Source: Synechococcus sp. MIT S9220 (lineage in GTDB: Bacteria; Cyanobacteriota; Cyanobacteriia; PCC-6307; Cyanobiaceae). From it: a stretch of 64,000 bases of DNA. Positions 9,432 through 18,849 of this stretch are shown here, piece by piece. Positions within the stretch are counted from its first letter, which is position 1. Every line of letters starts with the position of its first letter. A program made the translations under genes and the position numbers. Under the pieces are notes generated by a model, which made no database searches, was not told where the DNA came from, and was given only the letters and a program-made list of their open reading frames with translations. The stretch is from assembly GCF_014304815.1 (NCBI RefSeq), contig NZ_CP047958.1:2108001-2172000 (forward strand), in the 5' to 3' direction.

Positions 9432-10613
9432 TCAGGCCATCAATTCAGGCGGCTTGCTGCGGAAGGGAAGCTCGTCATTGATGGCCTCGATCTCCTCTTC
9501 CATCAGACCATTCGCCCTCGGTAGCCAGGAACGGATCAAACCATCCATACGCGGTTCATACCAACGATGCAGGCTGGTCCGGGCTTGAGCCACAAAACCA
9601 CGTCGGCGCTTGTGACTGCCACCCGCTCCTGGATCAAAGCTGTGCAGGCCCCGACGCAGAGCCCACTCGATCGGAGCGTAATAACAGACCTCAAAATGCA
9701 GGCAATCGATCTCTTCTTCACTGCCCCAGTAGCGCCCCCAGAGATGGGACTCATCCTGAATGCAAAGAGACATCGCTACAGGCTCAACGGGATCTCCGCG
9801 GTGGGCACTAAACAGCACCACATGCCTTGCCAGAGCGGGGTCCACCAGTCGATCAAAAAATGTGCTCTGAAGATATTTGCTCCCCCAAGGGCCCCAACGG
9901 GCGCAATGCTGCTCGTAAAAGGAATGCATCCGCTCCAGCAGCTCAGGCGTGAGTTCTGGTCCGGTCAATGGGGTCACGACCAGTCCTGACTGATTGACCG
10001 CCTTGCGTTCCCGCTTGATATTGCGCCTCTGATTGGCATTGAAGCTTGCGAGATAATCGGAAAAATCCTTCTGCCCTTCTGCAGACCAAAGACTCTGGTG
10101 ATTCACCCATGCCGCACAGCCCGCAGCTTCCGCCAAGGGCTGCCAGAGAGGGTCCACGTAGAGAAAGTTGCAGCTGAGAATGTTGTTGCGAGCAGCAAAC
10201 TCATCAATCAGCCGCAACATCATGACTGTGATGTCCTGCGCATCTTCATCGGGATGGATATGGAAGCGATAGCCCTGAACGGGGCTGACGGGGCTCATGC
10301 CGATCAGCTTGGGGTAGTAGCGCAGTCCCAAATCACCTGCCAGGCGTGCGAAAGACTGATCGAAAATGAATTCGCCATAGCTGTGACCCTTGAGATAAAG
10401 AGGAGCGATGGCAATCAGGCTCTCTTCGCCCCTCCAAAGCGACAGGTGCAGTGGCTGCCAGCCCTGATCCGGAGCCACACTGCCTGAGAGTTCCAGGGCT
10501 TCCAGCCAGGACCAGCGATAGAACGGGCTCACTTGTTCTGCGAGCAAGTCCTCCCATTGCGACTGGGGAATCTCATGGATGCTGCGATGCCAACGAGCCG
10601 TGAGCGATGCCAT
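9432..10613 (-). CDS. FemAB/GNAT-like acyltransferase (DUF482 family)
   Basis: A 393-residue protein of the FemAB-related, GNAT-fold group once called DUF482. Features seen are FNANQRRNIKRERKAV in the middle, SFYEQHCARWGPWGSKYL, and a late HFEVCYYAPIEWALRRGLHSFDPGAGGSHK stretch typical of the family. Family members are thought to transfer acyl or aminoacyl groups; the substrate here is unknown. The M at 10613 (MASLTARWH) is chosen because the longer frame to 10736 would overlap the divergent secreted-protein gene. It is followed on the same strand by the DUF4346 gene. Confidence 0.75.
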   Translation of the reverse strand: MASLTARWHRSIHEIPQSQWEDLLAEQVSPFYRWSWLEALELSGSVAPDQGWQPLHLSLWRGEESLIAIAPLYLKGHSYGEFIFDQSFARLAGDLGLRYYPKLIGMSPVSPVQGYRFHIHPDEDAQDITVMMLRLIDEFAARNNILSCNFLYVDPLWQPLAEAAGCAAWVNHQSLWSAEGQKDFSDYLASFNANQRRNIKRERKAVNQSGLVVTPLTGPELTPELLERMHSFYEQHCARWGPWGSKYLQSTFFDRLVDPALARHVVLFSAHRGDPVEPVAMSLCIQDESHLWGRYWGSEEEIDCLHFEVCYYAPIEWALRRGLHSFDPGAGGSHKRRRGFVAQARTSLHRWYEPRMDGLIRSWLPRANGLMEEEIEAINDELPFRSKPPELMA

Positions 10614-10698
10614 CCAGGGCCAATTGAAACGCCTCGGCAATGACACTAACCAGCGCAACCCCAAGGGGAGACAATGAAGACGCGATTGGGCCGTGGTC

Positions 10699-11163
10699 AT
10701 GCCCAAATGGACTCGGCACAACCTGAGATGGGCCACAGCTCTGTTGCTCTCGCCGCTGCTTCTGGAGGTGAGCTCCTGGCATCAAAACGCCAAAGCGGGG
10801 CTGTTCCAGCCGTTGATTCAGCTGTTACAACCACGGATTGAACGCCAGCTTGTGAGCGAATGCCTTCAGCTGGCTGAACAGGCTCTGGATGGCGTTGCTG
10901 CCGAAATCGCTCCGAAAAGCTGGTTGAACAGCGCTGTCGAGCAGCCCTGCCGGAGACTGGCCCGCCCTGTGAGTGAATGTCTGATCAGAGAAACCAGCCG
11001 CAGTGGCAGAGAGCTGGGAGTGTTGACAGAACTCCTGAGAGGCAGAGTCGGCGACGACGCGCGTGCGGTGATCAGGCGTTGCCTGGCCTCCCTGACTGGT
11101 CTGTCCCAATCCAGCCTGAATCAGAGTCCCGTTCTGGAACTGATGGAGCGATTCCGTCGGTAA
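10699..11163 (+). CDS. Hypothetical secreted protein
   Basis: A protein of about 154 residues with an N-terminal basic stretch and hydrophobic core (ATALLLSPLLLEV) that looks like a signal peptide, ending near NAKA. The mature part is mostly helical with paired cysteines (ECLQLAE, QPCRRLA, ECLIRE, RRCLAS) that may form disulfides outside the cytoplasm. I do not recognise a family. GTG at 10693 is an alternative start six bases upstream. The 3' end overlaps the convergent RibD-type reductase by 43 bases. Confidence 0.6.
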   Translation: MPKWTRHNLRWATALLLSPLLLEVSSWHQNAKAGLFQPLIQLLQPRIERQLVSECLQLAEQALDGVAAEIAPKSWLNSAVEQPCRRLARPVSECLIRETSRSGRELGVLTELLRGRVGDDARAVIRRCLASLTGLSQSSLNQSPVLELMERFRR

Positions 11164-11837
11164 TGCACCAGGAGTTCATGGTCTGCGAGGGAACGCGCCT
11201 CCACCAGACTCCACGCCTGCGAAGACGCCAGCGACGCTGGTAGTGGAGTGTCCGACTGCAGCAACCAGTTGAAGGATCCGCCCAGGATCCTTGGACTCAA
11301 GGTCAGTTGCAACTCATCAACCGCATCCTGGGCGAAGAAAGAGTGAGTCAAAACAGCGCCACCAAGTAGGACCAGCCGGAACCAGCCTTTGGAGGCCAGA
11401 TCGTTCAGCGTTTCGCTCCAGCAGGACGACAACCGACAACAGGACTGGAAGCCAGGAGCAGACCCGTCGCATCCAGACAGCAGATGACGTTCGAAAGGTT
11501 GCTGGAAAAAAGGCCACTCCAGAGGAAATCCAACCTCACGACTGACCACCAACGCTGCTGGCTGAGGCGAGCGTCCTTGGACTTGACGCTGGTTCAGCAG
11601 ATCACGATCACGAATCACACAACTGGAGTGATGGGCTCTGAGTGTGCCCGCTCCAATCAGGGCTGCATCACTCCAGGCGAGCGCCTCCTCAAGGACACGA
11701 CGATCAGCCGATCCACCGAGCTGAGCAGCTCCTCCGCTCGGTGGAGCCAGACGACCATCAAGACTGACAGCCAGCACCAGACGAACCGTGGGGCGCTGCA
11801 GCGATGAGGAGAATTCAGACAGGAAGCGCTGCCTCAA
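11121..11837 (-). CDS. RibD C-terminal-type reductase (DHFR-like fold)
   Basis: A 238-residue stand-alone RibD_C domain protein, related to the 5-amino-6-(5-phosphoribosylamino)uracil reductase domain. Seen motifs are TVRLVLAVSLDGRLAPPSG near the start, DAALIGAGTLRAHHS, LVLLGGAVLTHSFF and DELQLTLSPRILGG. No deaminase domain is attached. The best start is a TTG at 11837 lying 23 bases inside the end of the tandem-PTPS gene, so the two are probably translationally coupled. It may act in riboflavin synthesis, or the context may point to a pterin reductase; the latter is inference. Confidence 0.82.
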   Translation of the reverse strand: MRQRFLSEFSSSLQRPTVRLVLAVSLDGRLAPPSGGAAQLGGSADRRVLEEALAWSDAALIGAGTLRAHHSSCVIRDRDLLNQRQVQGRSPQPAALVVSREVGFPLEWPFFQQPFERHLLSGCDGSAPGFQSCCRLSSCWSETLNDLASKGWFRLVLLGGAVLTHSFFAQDAVDELQLTLSPRILGGSFNWLLQSDTPLPASLASSQAWSLVEARSLADHELLVHYRRNRSISSRTGL

Positions 11838-12735
11838 GCGCCGAAGGAGTCATCTCCAGTTGTGGAACTTCGGCATAAACCTCAGCCGCATTGTTAGGGC
11901 TTTCCTGGAGGCGCACTTTGTGGAGATTGGCACCAATCGCCTTGATGGGAGAAGAGAGGCGATCGGCGATATGAAGGGCGATATTTTCAGCGGTGGGGAC
12001 GCATTCAGCGAAAAAGGGCACATCCTTATTCAGGAATGTGTGATCAAACGGCTCGACCACAAGGTCGTCCACGAGGCGTTGCAGCGCGGAAAGATCGCAG
12101 ACCATGCCTGAGCGCGGATCGATGGAGCCTCGCACCGTGACATCCACCAGATAGTTGTGACCATGACCGTGGGGACGTGCGCACTTGCCGTAGATGCGCT
12201 CGTTCTCGTCCTGGCTGAGTTCAGGTCTTGCCAGACGATGGGCAGCAGCGAAATGGGTGCGGATCGTGAGAAAGGCGTCCATGGGATGTCCGAGATAGTC
12301 GGCCCAGAGGCCTGGTTGTTCGTAAAGGCGCAATGCCGTGATGGGCAGATGGGGACTCAGACGAGCCCAAATCTGCCGGACGATGGCCTCAGTGGTGGGT
12401 AGACAACCCTCCGGCTTGGACACATCGAATTCGGGCCAGGCATCGTTGAGAAAGCGAAAGTCGAGCTGACCGGTGACCTCGCTGCGGATGGCGTGCTTCA
12501 CCTCCGAGAGATTGAGCACCATGCCATGCGAATCAAGGCCACCGGCCATCGAAACGATCAGCTCATAGTTGTGACCATGCCCAGGAGCCAGTGCACAGGG
12601 GCCGAAGCGCGCGGCATTGTCATCAGCGGACAATTCAGGCAACCAGTACCGGTGGCTTGCACTGAAACAGGCACGTCGTGTGATGACGCAGCCACGTCCG
12701 CGGCCATGACGTGCAATTGACTTCATTTCAGTCAT
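11815..12735 (-). CDS. Tandem 6-pyruvoyl-tetrahydropterin synthase-family protein
   Basis: A 306-residue protein containing two PTPS/QueD domains in a row, where most family members have one of about 120-150 residues. Domain 1 (about 17-150) has FSASHRYW and C-x5-HGHNY (CALAPGHGHNY). Domain 2 (about 158-300) has FAAAHRLA and CARPHGHGHNY. Each shows the zinc-binding histidines and the catalytic cysteine. The C-x5-HGH spacing is that of classical PTPS, not the C-x3-HGH of E. coli QueD, so 6-pyruvoyl-tetrahydropterin chemistry is as likely as the queuosine step. It is divergent from aroK and overlaps the downstream reductase gene. Confidence 0.85.
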   Translation of the reverse strand: MTEMKSIARHGRGRGCVITRRACFSASHRYWLPELSADDNAARFGPCALAPGHGHNYELIVSMAGGLDSHGMVLNLSEVKHAIRSEVTGQLDFRFLNDAWPEFDVSKPEGCLPTTEAIVRQIWARLSPHLPITALRLYEQPGLWADYLGHPMDAFLTIRTHFAAAHRLARPELSQDENERIYGKCARPHGHGHNYLVDVTVRGSIDPRSGMVCDLSALQRLVDDLVVEPFDHTFLNKDVPFFAECVPTAENIALHIADRLSSPIKAIGANLHKVRLQESPNNAAEVYAEVPQLEMTPSALEAALPV

Positions 12736-12786
12736 GTGACGGTCCGGCCAGAGGGCATCCTAATGAGCTAACGGCAATTCCGAGTC

Positions 12787-13362
12787 ATGGCGGAGACCAC
12801 TCCAACCCTGCGGCAGCGTCTGGGAGGACGCAGTCTCTATCTCGTGGGCATGATGGGCAGCGGCAAAACCAGCACCGGCAGGCCTTTGGCGGAGAGGCTG
12901 GGGTATGGATTCGTCGACGCGGATGCGGTGATCGAACAAGTGGCTGGCTGCACCATCTCCGAAATCTTTGAACGTGATGGTGAAGAGGAATTCCGCAGCC
13001 TCGAAACGCAGGTGATGCGGTCCATCAGCGAACGTCATTCCCTTGTCGTGGCGACCGGTGGCGGCGTTGTCACCCGGACCGAAAACTGGGGAATGATGCA
13101 CCAGGGCATTGTGATCTGGCTCGATGTCGAACGCCGTCAGCTGCTGCAACGCCTGCAGAGCGACACCACGCAACGGCCGCTGCTGATGACAGGGGATCCT
13201 GCCGAAACACTTGACGAGATTCTCAAGCAGCGACGCCCTCTGTACGACGAGGCAGATCTCACAGTGGTGATCGAATCCGAATCAGCCGACGTCGTTGCAG
13301 ACGGCATCATTCAGCTGCTGCCGGAATTAATCAAGGATCCACCCAAAGAACGTCCGGAATGA
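12787..13362 (+). CDS. aroK: Shikimate kinase
   Basis: Phosphorylates shikimate at the 3-OH in the aromatic amino acid pathway. It has 191 residues. The Walker A motif [11 protein letters not shown] is at 21-31, the substrate-binding DADAVIE at 44-50, EEEFRSLE near 75, and ATGGGVV near 96, all standard for the family. It is divergent from the PTPS gene with about 50 bp between them and convergent with the CRR7-like gene, 3 bp apart. The length fits the family with a short C-terminal extension. Confidence 0.95.
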   Translation: MAETTPTLRQRLGGRSLYLVGMMGSGKTSTGRPLAERLGYGFVDADAVIEQVAGCTISEIFERDGEEEFRSLETQVMRSISERHSLVVATGGGVVTRTENWGMMHQGIVIWLDVERRQLLQRLQSDTTQRPLLMTGDPAETLDEILKQRRPLYDEADLTVVIESESADVVADGIIQLLPELIKDPPKERPE

Positions 13363-13365
13363 GGC

Positions 13366-13629
13366 TCAGGAGCCGGGTGGATCGAGACGCACCGCATACC
13401 ACTGCAGAGCGATGCCAGGCGAGATTTCCAGTTCACAGGCTGTATCCAACAGGCGCAGTGCAGCTTGTTCCGGGCTCTCGCAACTGCTGAGATCCGAAGG
13501 CCAGGGGTCCAGATCCTGCAGTCGGCCGGCAAGCCATGTCAGGGTGTCGGCCGCTGTGAGCAGCTGTTCAGGTTCGCCTGGCACCAACACCACGTAGTGA
13601 TCGAGGGATCGAATCAGAGGGTCGGACAT
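13366..13629 (-). CDS. CRR7-like protein (NDH-1 related)
   Basis: An 87-residue soluble protein that matches the chlororespiratory reduction 7 family: SDPLIRSLDHYVVL at the start, PGEPEQLLTA, and the DTACELEISPG-LQWYAVRL ending. In plants CRR7 is needed for assembly of the chloroplast NDH complex; cyanobacterial homologs are little studied. The ATG at 13629 uses the same CATG as the ATG of the opposite-strand DUF6816 gene, so there is no intergenic space at all between the two divergent genes. A longer start at 13662 would overlap further. Confidence 0.65.
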   Translation of the reverse strand: MSDPLIRSLDHYVVLVPGEPEQLLTAADTLTWLAGRLQDLDPWPSDLSSCESPEQAALRLLDTACELEISPGIALQWYAVRLDPPGS

Positions 13630-14338
13630 GGCAAAAGCGTTGTTGACACTGCTGATCACCATGCTGCTGCAGCTTGTGTCAGTCCAGTCCGCCGCCGCGG
13701 CCAGTGATCGTGGAATCAGCTTCCTTGAGCAGCGTTTCGAAAGCTGGCCGCAATGGTCCCTGCCGGCACCTCTGCCTCGCCCCCGCGCCAAACAAGACCT
13801 GATCTATCCCGACTGGTTTTCAGGGACATGGGAAGTGACCAGTGAGGCACTGGATGATTCAGGCCAACCCATTCCCAACGATCCCCCCCTGGTGCACGAG
13901 GTTCGTTTCCTGCGCAACCGTCGCAGCGAACTCATCGGTGACCGCCCTTTCAACGCCGCCGCAGTGGGGAAAGCACTGCTTGGCGAGCAATTGCTGTCGG
14001 TCGAACAGGACTCCAACCAGGTGAACCGTCAGCTAGCGAGGTTTCGAGACGATGTGTTGCTCGAAACCACCGTGATTGGCCGGCGAGAGACGAGCCCGAA
14101 AGAGACCACTGATTTTTTCAGCGATGAACTCGTCCTACAGATCCTGCACGGACCGGGGGCGCCGAGACTGAGCCGGATTGAGACTCTCACGCACTATGTG
14201 CGCTGTGGAGAAGACATCTGCGCCGACCAGCGTCAGGTCAGCCATGCAGGGCCCGGACTCAAAACCGATCAAACGCTGGAGGGACGCAGCAGCCGTTTCA
14301 GACTGACGCTCAGACCACTGGCGCTGGAGCAAGGTTGA
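13628..14338 (+). CDS. DUF6816-like exported protein
   Basis: A 236-residue protein with a clear signal peptide (MAK, hydrophobic core, cleavage near SAAA at about 24). The mature part carries a YPDWFSGTWEVTSEALD segment typical of a cyanobacterial/plastid family I recognise as DUF6816, followed by beta-rich sequence. Two cysteines near 200 (RCGEDIC) could pair in the lumen or periplasm. Function is unknown. The start codon interlocks with that of the divergent CRR7-like gene. Its 3' end overlaps the convergent GST gene by 29 bases. Confidence 0.58.
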   Translation: MAKALLTLLITMLLQLVSVQSAAAASDRGISFLEQRFESWPQWSLPAPLPRPRAKQDLIYPDWFSGTWEVTSEALDDSGQPIPNDPPLVHEVRFLRNRRSELIGDRPFNAAAVGKALLGEQLLSVEQDSNQVNRQLARFRDDVLLETTVIGRRETSPKETTDFFSDELVLQILHGPGAPRLSRIETLTHYVRCGEDICADQRQVSHAGPGLKTDQTLEGRSSRFRLTLRPLALEQG

Positions 14339-15038
14339 TCAGCCGGGTCTCCAGTTGATCGCGCCAGCGAAACAGATTCTGAAGACGTGGATGATCACTG
14401 ATCCCTGGAACCCCTCGGCCGGCGAGTGATTCTCCCGAGGAAGCAGGAAAACGCAGCAGCGACAACTGGGCAGCAACCGCAAGATCCGCAAGGCTGATGC
14501 CATCTCCAACCAGATAGCCATTGAGATCCACGCCATCGGCGACGGCGCACAGACTGCTGAGCATCGACGCTCTCTGCTCCTGACCAAGCAATTCTCCAAG
14601 ACTGCTGAGCCAACCACCTGGCAGACCCGACATCACCTGGCGCACTGGTGAGGGGACATCATCGGGAAGCAGCACGTCGCGCAGCTGAGCATCATCGGCA
14701 GCCGCCTGCACAAGCGCAGCCCTGACGGCAGCAGCAAGAGTGGTGTCGGCCCAATCCTCAATCAGCTGCATCTGAGCACGCTGGCGAGGATCCGCTGGAA
14801 TCAAAGCTGGCTCAGGCCTGAGTTCCTCCAGATATCGGCAGATGGCACTGGAATCGGACACCACCTCATCCCCATCCACAAGAACAGGGACCTGCCGCTG
14901 ACCGGAAAGACGGAAGAGTGAAATCTGACCGATACCAGGCGTGACCTCAACCTCGCGAAAACTGAGTCCCTTGGCTTGCAAGGCCATCCGCACCTTGAGG
15001 CAGAAAGCCGAGTGACGAAACTGATGAAGCTCCAGCAT
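14310..15038 (-). CDS. Glutathione S-transferase family protein
   Basis: A protein of about 242 residues. The N-terminal thioredoxin-like GST domain has HSAFCLKVRMAL (cysteine at 13), QRQVPVLVDGDEVVSDSSAICRYLE (the conserved cis-proline and the glutathione-binding ESxAI-like region, here DSSAI), followed by an all-helical C-terminal domain with DLNGYLVGDGISLADLAVAA. The substrate is unknown. ATG at 15038 is preferred to the TTG at 15044. Confidence 0.85.
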   Translation of the reverse strand: MLELHQFRHSAFCLKVRMALQAKGLSFREVEVTPGIGQISLFRLSGQRQVPVLVDGDEVVSDSSAICRYLEELRPEPALIPADPRQRAQMQLIEDWADTTLAAAVRAALVQAAADDAQLRDVLLPDDVPSPVRQVMSGLPGGWLSSLGELLGQEQRASMLSSLCAVADGVDLNGYLVGDGISLADLAVAAQLSLLRFPASSGESLAGRGVPGISDHPRLQNLFRWRDQLETRLINLAPAPVV

Positions 15039-15334
15039 GTCCAAGCCAGGTCAGGCGCTGGAACGGTAGCCATTCAGATCTGCTCCTCGCCATCGGATCT
15101 GGAGCAGCCATCACGACTGACCCCCACCTAGCTCAGAATCCCCTCGGCATTGTTCGACCACTGGACAGCGAGACATTCTTCTTCTGTATTTGCTCCAGAT
15201 AGACTGAAATGTGTCAACAAGGTCTTCTTATTGAGAACTTGCTGCTTGTCATTGAGTGCCCTCTCCTCTGCCGCAAGTCACAGCCATTCGGGAAGCACCG
15301 GCGGAGTCCCCAAGACACCCTGCAATAACTGGCC
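15039..15334. other. Intergenic region before ycf33
   Basis: About 296 bp between the divergent GST and ycf33 genes. One weak inverted repeat (CTGCTCC with GGAGCAG about 14 bases apart, near 15079-15106) is seen. No gene, terminator or conserved RNA motif is recognised; it presumably carries both promoters. Confidence 0.35.
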
Positions 15335-15541
15335 ATGAAAGAATTTTTCATCAACGTGACGCGCTACCCGCGCTACTTGATCGCTTTCAGCCTGGGTGTG
15401 ATCAATTCAGTCGCAGAACCACTCGCACGTCGTCGCAGCAATCCGGTCACTGCCGTCGCCCTAATCGGCGCTCTGATCAGTGGGTTCCTCAGTCTGAGCT
15501 TTGTCCTGCGTGCCATGGTGTCTTCAGCACCGCAGAGCTGA
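15335..15541 (+). CDS. ycf33: Ycf33 / DUF751 family protein
   Basis: A 68-residue membrane protein. It begins with [19 protein letters not shown], then a second hydrophobic stretch [21 protein letters not shown], the two-helix layout of the Ycf33/DUF751 family kept in cyanobacteria and plastids. Its function is not established. It lies one base before the rbfA start codon, so the two are likely cotranscribed. Confidence 0.82.
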   Translation: MKEFFINVTRYPRYLIAFSLGVINSVAEPLARRRSNPVTAVALIGALISGFLSLSFVLRAMVSSAPQS

Positions 15542-15542
15542 C

Positions 15543-15959
15543 ATGGCCCCGGGACGTCGGGTTGAACGCGTGGCAGCCCTCATCCGGAGAGAGATCAGTG
15601 AGCTGCTGATCAACGGCATCCGCGATGAGCGCGTGCATCAGGGCATGGTGAGCATCACGAACGTTGAGGTCAGCGGCGACCTTCAGCACTGCAAAATTTT
15701 TGTCAGCGTGCTGGCGGACGACGAAGCTCGCATAGAGGTTATGGATGGTCTCCAGGCCGCCAGTGGCTACCTCAGGGGGGAACTGGGTCGTCGTCTGCAG
15801 ATGAGACGAGCGCCTGAAGTGGTGTTTCAGCTCGACCGCGGCCTCGAGAAGGGGACGTCCGTTCTGCACCTGCTCGGAGAACTGGAGCGAGAGCGAGAGG
15901 TGAAGGGCAGCCCCCCCGCCGGCAGCGACGACGCCGAGTCTTCAGACTTCAATGACTGA
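15543..15959 (+). CDS. rbfA: Ribosome-binding factor A
   Basis: Small KH-fold protein that binds the 30S subunit and aids 16S rRNA 5' end maturation. From the ATG at 15543 it has 138 residues, starting [22 protein letters not shown], with [21 protein letters not shown] in the middle and [17 protein letters not shown] near the end, as in the family. An acidic, serine-rich tail follows. It is packed after ycf33 and overlaps the GH3 gene by 8 bases. Confidence 0.93.
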   Translation: MAPGRRVERVAALIRREISELLINGIRDERVHQGMVSITNVEVSGDLQHCKIFVSVLADDEARIEVMDGLQAASGYLRGELGRRLQMRRAPEVVFQLDRGLEKGTSVLHLLGELEREREVKGSPPAGSDDAESSDFND

Positions 15960-17568
15960 GGCTGAGCGTCGCCAGTCTGTGGCCAGGCTTTTGGTCATCC
16001 GTGCCAGCGGCCATCGCGAAGACCGGCAGAGGCAGTACCCACGTTGGGAGCACTGCAACCGTGAACTGCAGCGGCTGCTGAAGTCGGGAGTTGGCGGGGT
16101 GATCCTGCTGGGTGGCACAGCCACGGAGCTGCAGCAGCGATGTCGAACGCTCCGCAGCTGGAGCGACAGCGAAGACCTGCTGCTCTGCGCCGACGTGGAA
16201 GAGGGAATTGGCCAGAGATTTCCTGGTGCTTCCTGGTTGGCTCCACCGATGGCGCTGGGCCGGCTGCATCAAACCAACCCGAAACAGGCTCTAGAGCTGG
16301 CTGAGCGTTACGGCCGCACAACCGGGGAGCAGGCGCAACGTTGCGGTCTCAACTGGGTGCTCGCTCCAGTCTGCGATGTGAACAGCAATCCTGAAAACCC
16401 TGTGATCAATGTGAGGGCATGGGGCGATCAACCTGAGTCCGTTGCGGATCTCGTGGCAGCGTTTCAACGTGGCCTTGATTCCGCTGGTGTTCTCGGCTGC
16501 GCCAAGCACTTTCCCGGTCACGGCGATACATACCAGGATTCCCACCTGGAGCTTCCTCTGATCAATCACGGACGCAGCCGGCTCGACCAGGTGGAACTGG
16601 TGCCATTCCGGAGATTGATCGACTCGGGAATCGCCAGTGTGATGACAGCACATCTACTGATTCCGGCCCTGGACGACTCGCAGCCGGCGACCTTGTCGCA
16701 CGCGGTGCTGACAGATCTGCTGCGATCAGAGCTTGGTTTCACTGGCCTTGTCGTCACCGACGCACTGGTGATGGAGGCAATCAGCAGAACGACAGGTCCT
16801 GGAGAAGCCGCGGTTCAGGCCTTTGCTGCTGGAGCCGATCTGATCCTAATGCCCGCTGATGCCGATGCGGCGATTGATGCAATCTGTGCAGCACTGGCAG
16901 AGGGAAGGATCCCTGAGTCCCGCCTGGAGGAGTCACTGAAGCGACGCACAGAAGCCTTGCATCGCTGCGAAAAGCCCTGCTTCAGCGACAACGAGGTTGA
17001 GTTCGAAACAGCAACAGACCGAGCGTTGTGCATGGAACTGATCGACAGCTCACTGGAGGTGCAGGGCCCACTGCTTTCACAACATCGTGATCAAACCGGT
17101 AGGGCCTTGATCCGGGTGGATGGCGTTCTCCCCTGCCCATTCCTGCATGCCAGTGCTGCGGCGATCACCACACCCGAACGCCATGGATACAAAACTCTGA
17201 TCTGCCACGACAGGGGGATTGAGCCCTGGAGCACCGAGAAATTCTCCGCCGGGCCGCTTGACCTGGAGCGACTGGGAGAGGGGCCCGTGTTCCTGCAGTT
17301 GTTTCTGCGCGGCAATCCATTCCGCGCCGGCCAGCAGCGCCAAGAATCCTGGGCTGAAGCCATCCAGCAGTTGCTGGGAGTTGAGCGCCTATCGGGCTTG
17401 GCGGTCTATGGCTGTCCCTACCGGTGGGACTCTCTGCGCAAACTCATCCCGGACAGCATTCCTGCGGGGTACAGCCCGGGTCAGATGCCTGACGCACAGC
17501 AGCAGCTCTTGAATCGGATGTGGGGTTTGAAGGAGGAGGCGCACGAACGCCAAGACTTCACCGACTAA
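15952..17568 (+). CDS. Glycoside hydrolase family 3 protein (NagZ-like)
   Basis: A 538-residue protein with a full GH3 catalytic domain in about the first 340 residues. The diagnostic KHFPGHGDT motif (about 184-192) with its histidine-aspartate dyad, and [11 protein letters not shown] with the nucleophile aspartate near 265, are both present; these mark beta-N-acetylhexosaminidases such as NagZ that trim peptidoglycan fragments. A further 190-residue C-terminal region is less conserved and gives a longer protein than typical NagZ (about 340). No lipoprotein signal is seen, so a cytoplasmic site is likely. Confidence 0.88.
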   Translation: MTEAERRQSVARLLVIRASGHREDRQRQYPRWEHCNRELQRLLKSGVGGVILLGGTATELQQRCRTLRSWSDSEDLLLCADVEEGIGQRFPGASWLAPPMALGRLHQTNPKQALELAERYGRTTGEQAQRCGLNWVLAPVCDVNSNPENPVINVRAWGDQPESVADLVAAFQRGLDSAGVLGCAKHFPGHGDTYQDSHLELPLINHGRSRLDQVELVPFRRLIDSGIASVMTAHLLIPALDDSQPATLSHAVLTDLLRSELGFTGLVVTDALVMEAISRTTGPGEAAVQAFAAGADLILMPADADAAIDAICAALAEGRIPESRLEESLKRRTEALHRCEKPCFSDNEVEFETATDRALCMELIDSSLEVQGPLLSQHRDQTGRALIRVDGVLPCPFLHASAAAITTPERHGYKTLICHDRGIEPWSTEKFSAGPLDLERLGEGPVFLQLFLRGNPFRAGQQRQESWAEAIQQLLGVERLSGLAVYGCPYRWDSLRKLIPDSIPAGYSPGQMPDAQQQLLNRMWGLKEEAHERQDFTD

Positions 17569-17637
17569 ACAAACGAAGCCTGTCGAAACCGCAGCGTTGG
17601 AACCGCCTTAGCCTCTGCGGCAGTGCTCATCACCAAC

Positions 17638-18849
17638 ATGCTCAGCCTCTCGATGATCGTGCGCGATGAGGAAGCGCGGATCGAGGACTGCCTCAAGTCT
17701 GTCAAGGACTTCGCGGATGAGATGGTTCTTCTCGATACCGGCTCAGTGGATCGCACCATCGCCCTGGCAGAGGCCTGCGGCGCTCGGGTGGAACGGATGG
17801 ATTGGCCAGGAGACTTTGCGCCGGCACGCAATGCGGCCCTAGAGCTCGTGAAGGGTGACTGGGTGCTGGTACTCGATGCCGACGAAGAGCTCCGCTCAGA
17901 AGCAATCCCGCAGCTCAAAGCCTTGATGGCACAGCCGGATGTGCTGGTGATCAATCTGCTGCGACACGAACTGGGAGCCGCAATGGCTCCCTACTCCAAC
18001 GTGAGCCGCCTGTTTCGCCGACATCCACGACTGCGATGGAGCAAGCCTTATCACTCGATGATCGACGAGAGCGTGGATGCGCTGCTCAAGCAGGAGCCCG
18101 GCTGGCGGATTGCCAACTGCACCGAACCAGCTCTGCTGCATGAGGGGTATCGACCGGATCTGCTGGCTGGATCGGATAAGGCGGACAGGCTGCGTCAATC
18201 GATGGAGAGCTGGCTGAAAGACCAGCCCAATGACCCCTATGCCTGCGCCAAGCTCGGTGCTCTGGAGGTGAGCGACGGCAACCGGGACAGGGGGCTCAAG
18301 CTTCTTCGCCACGGCCTGGAGCAATTGCCCGAGGGCGATGGCAGCAGTGCTGAACGCTATGAACTGCTGCTCAATCTCGGAATCGCGCTGGCTTCAGAAG
18401 ACAGCGAAGCTGCCGTGAAGTGCTATCGAGAAGCGCTTCAACAACCGTTGGAGACCCGTCTGAGCCTGGGTGCGCGTCTCAACCTGGCGGCCTTGCTGAT
18501 GCAGCGCAACGAACTGGAGGAAGCCATTCAGCTCACCACAACAGCCTGTCAACGGGCGCCCGAAGTGGCACTCGCCTGGTACAACCTGGGGCTGATGGAG
18601 CGCCGTCGTGGCGATCTGCTGGCTGCGATCAAGGCTTACGAGCGATCCCTGAGCGTGAATCCCTCCCACGCGGAAAGCCATCAGAACCTTGCCGTGGCCA
18701 GGCTGATGGGGGGTGATATCGATGGTGCACGCACAGGCTTCCGACAGGCCATCGCGCTGCTGCGCGCACAGGAGCGACAGGGAGAAGCCAACGCCCTGCA
18801 TGCCCAGGTGCATGGACTGGTGAAGCTGGACGATGAGGCCAGCGCATGA
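17638..18849 (+). CDS. Glycosyltransferase family 2 with TPR domain
   Basis: A protein of about 403 residues. The N-terminal GT-A domain has LSMIVRDEEARIEDCL, LLDTGSVDRT, and the metal-binding VLDADEEL at about 80-87. From about 200 on it has TPR-like repeats (including LAWYNLGLMERRRGDLLAAIKAY) for protein contacts. This type of GT2-TPR protein is common in cyanobacteria; the acceptor is unknown. GTG at 17623 is an alternative start. Its stop overlaps the hemD ATG by four bases. Confidence 0.85.
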   Translation: MLSLSMIVRDEEARIEDCLKSVKDFADEMVLLDTGSVDRTIALAEACGARVERMDWPGDFAPARNAALELVKGDWVLVLDADEELRSEAIPQLKALMAQPDVLVINLLRHELGAAMAPYSNVSRLFRRHPRLRWSKPYHSMIDESVDALLKQEPGWRIANCTEPALLHEGYRPDLLAGSDKADRLRQSMESWLKDQPNDPYACAKLGALEVSDGNRDRGLKLLRHGLEQLPEGDGSSAERYELLLNLGIALASEDSEAAVKCYREALQQPLETRLSLGARLNLAALLMQRNELEEAIQLTTTACQRAPEVALAWYNLGLMERRRGDLLAAIKAYERSLSVNPSHAESHQNLAVARLMGGDIDGARTGFRQAIALLRAQERQGEANALHAQVHGLVKLDDEASA

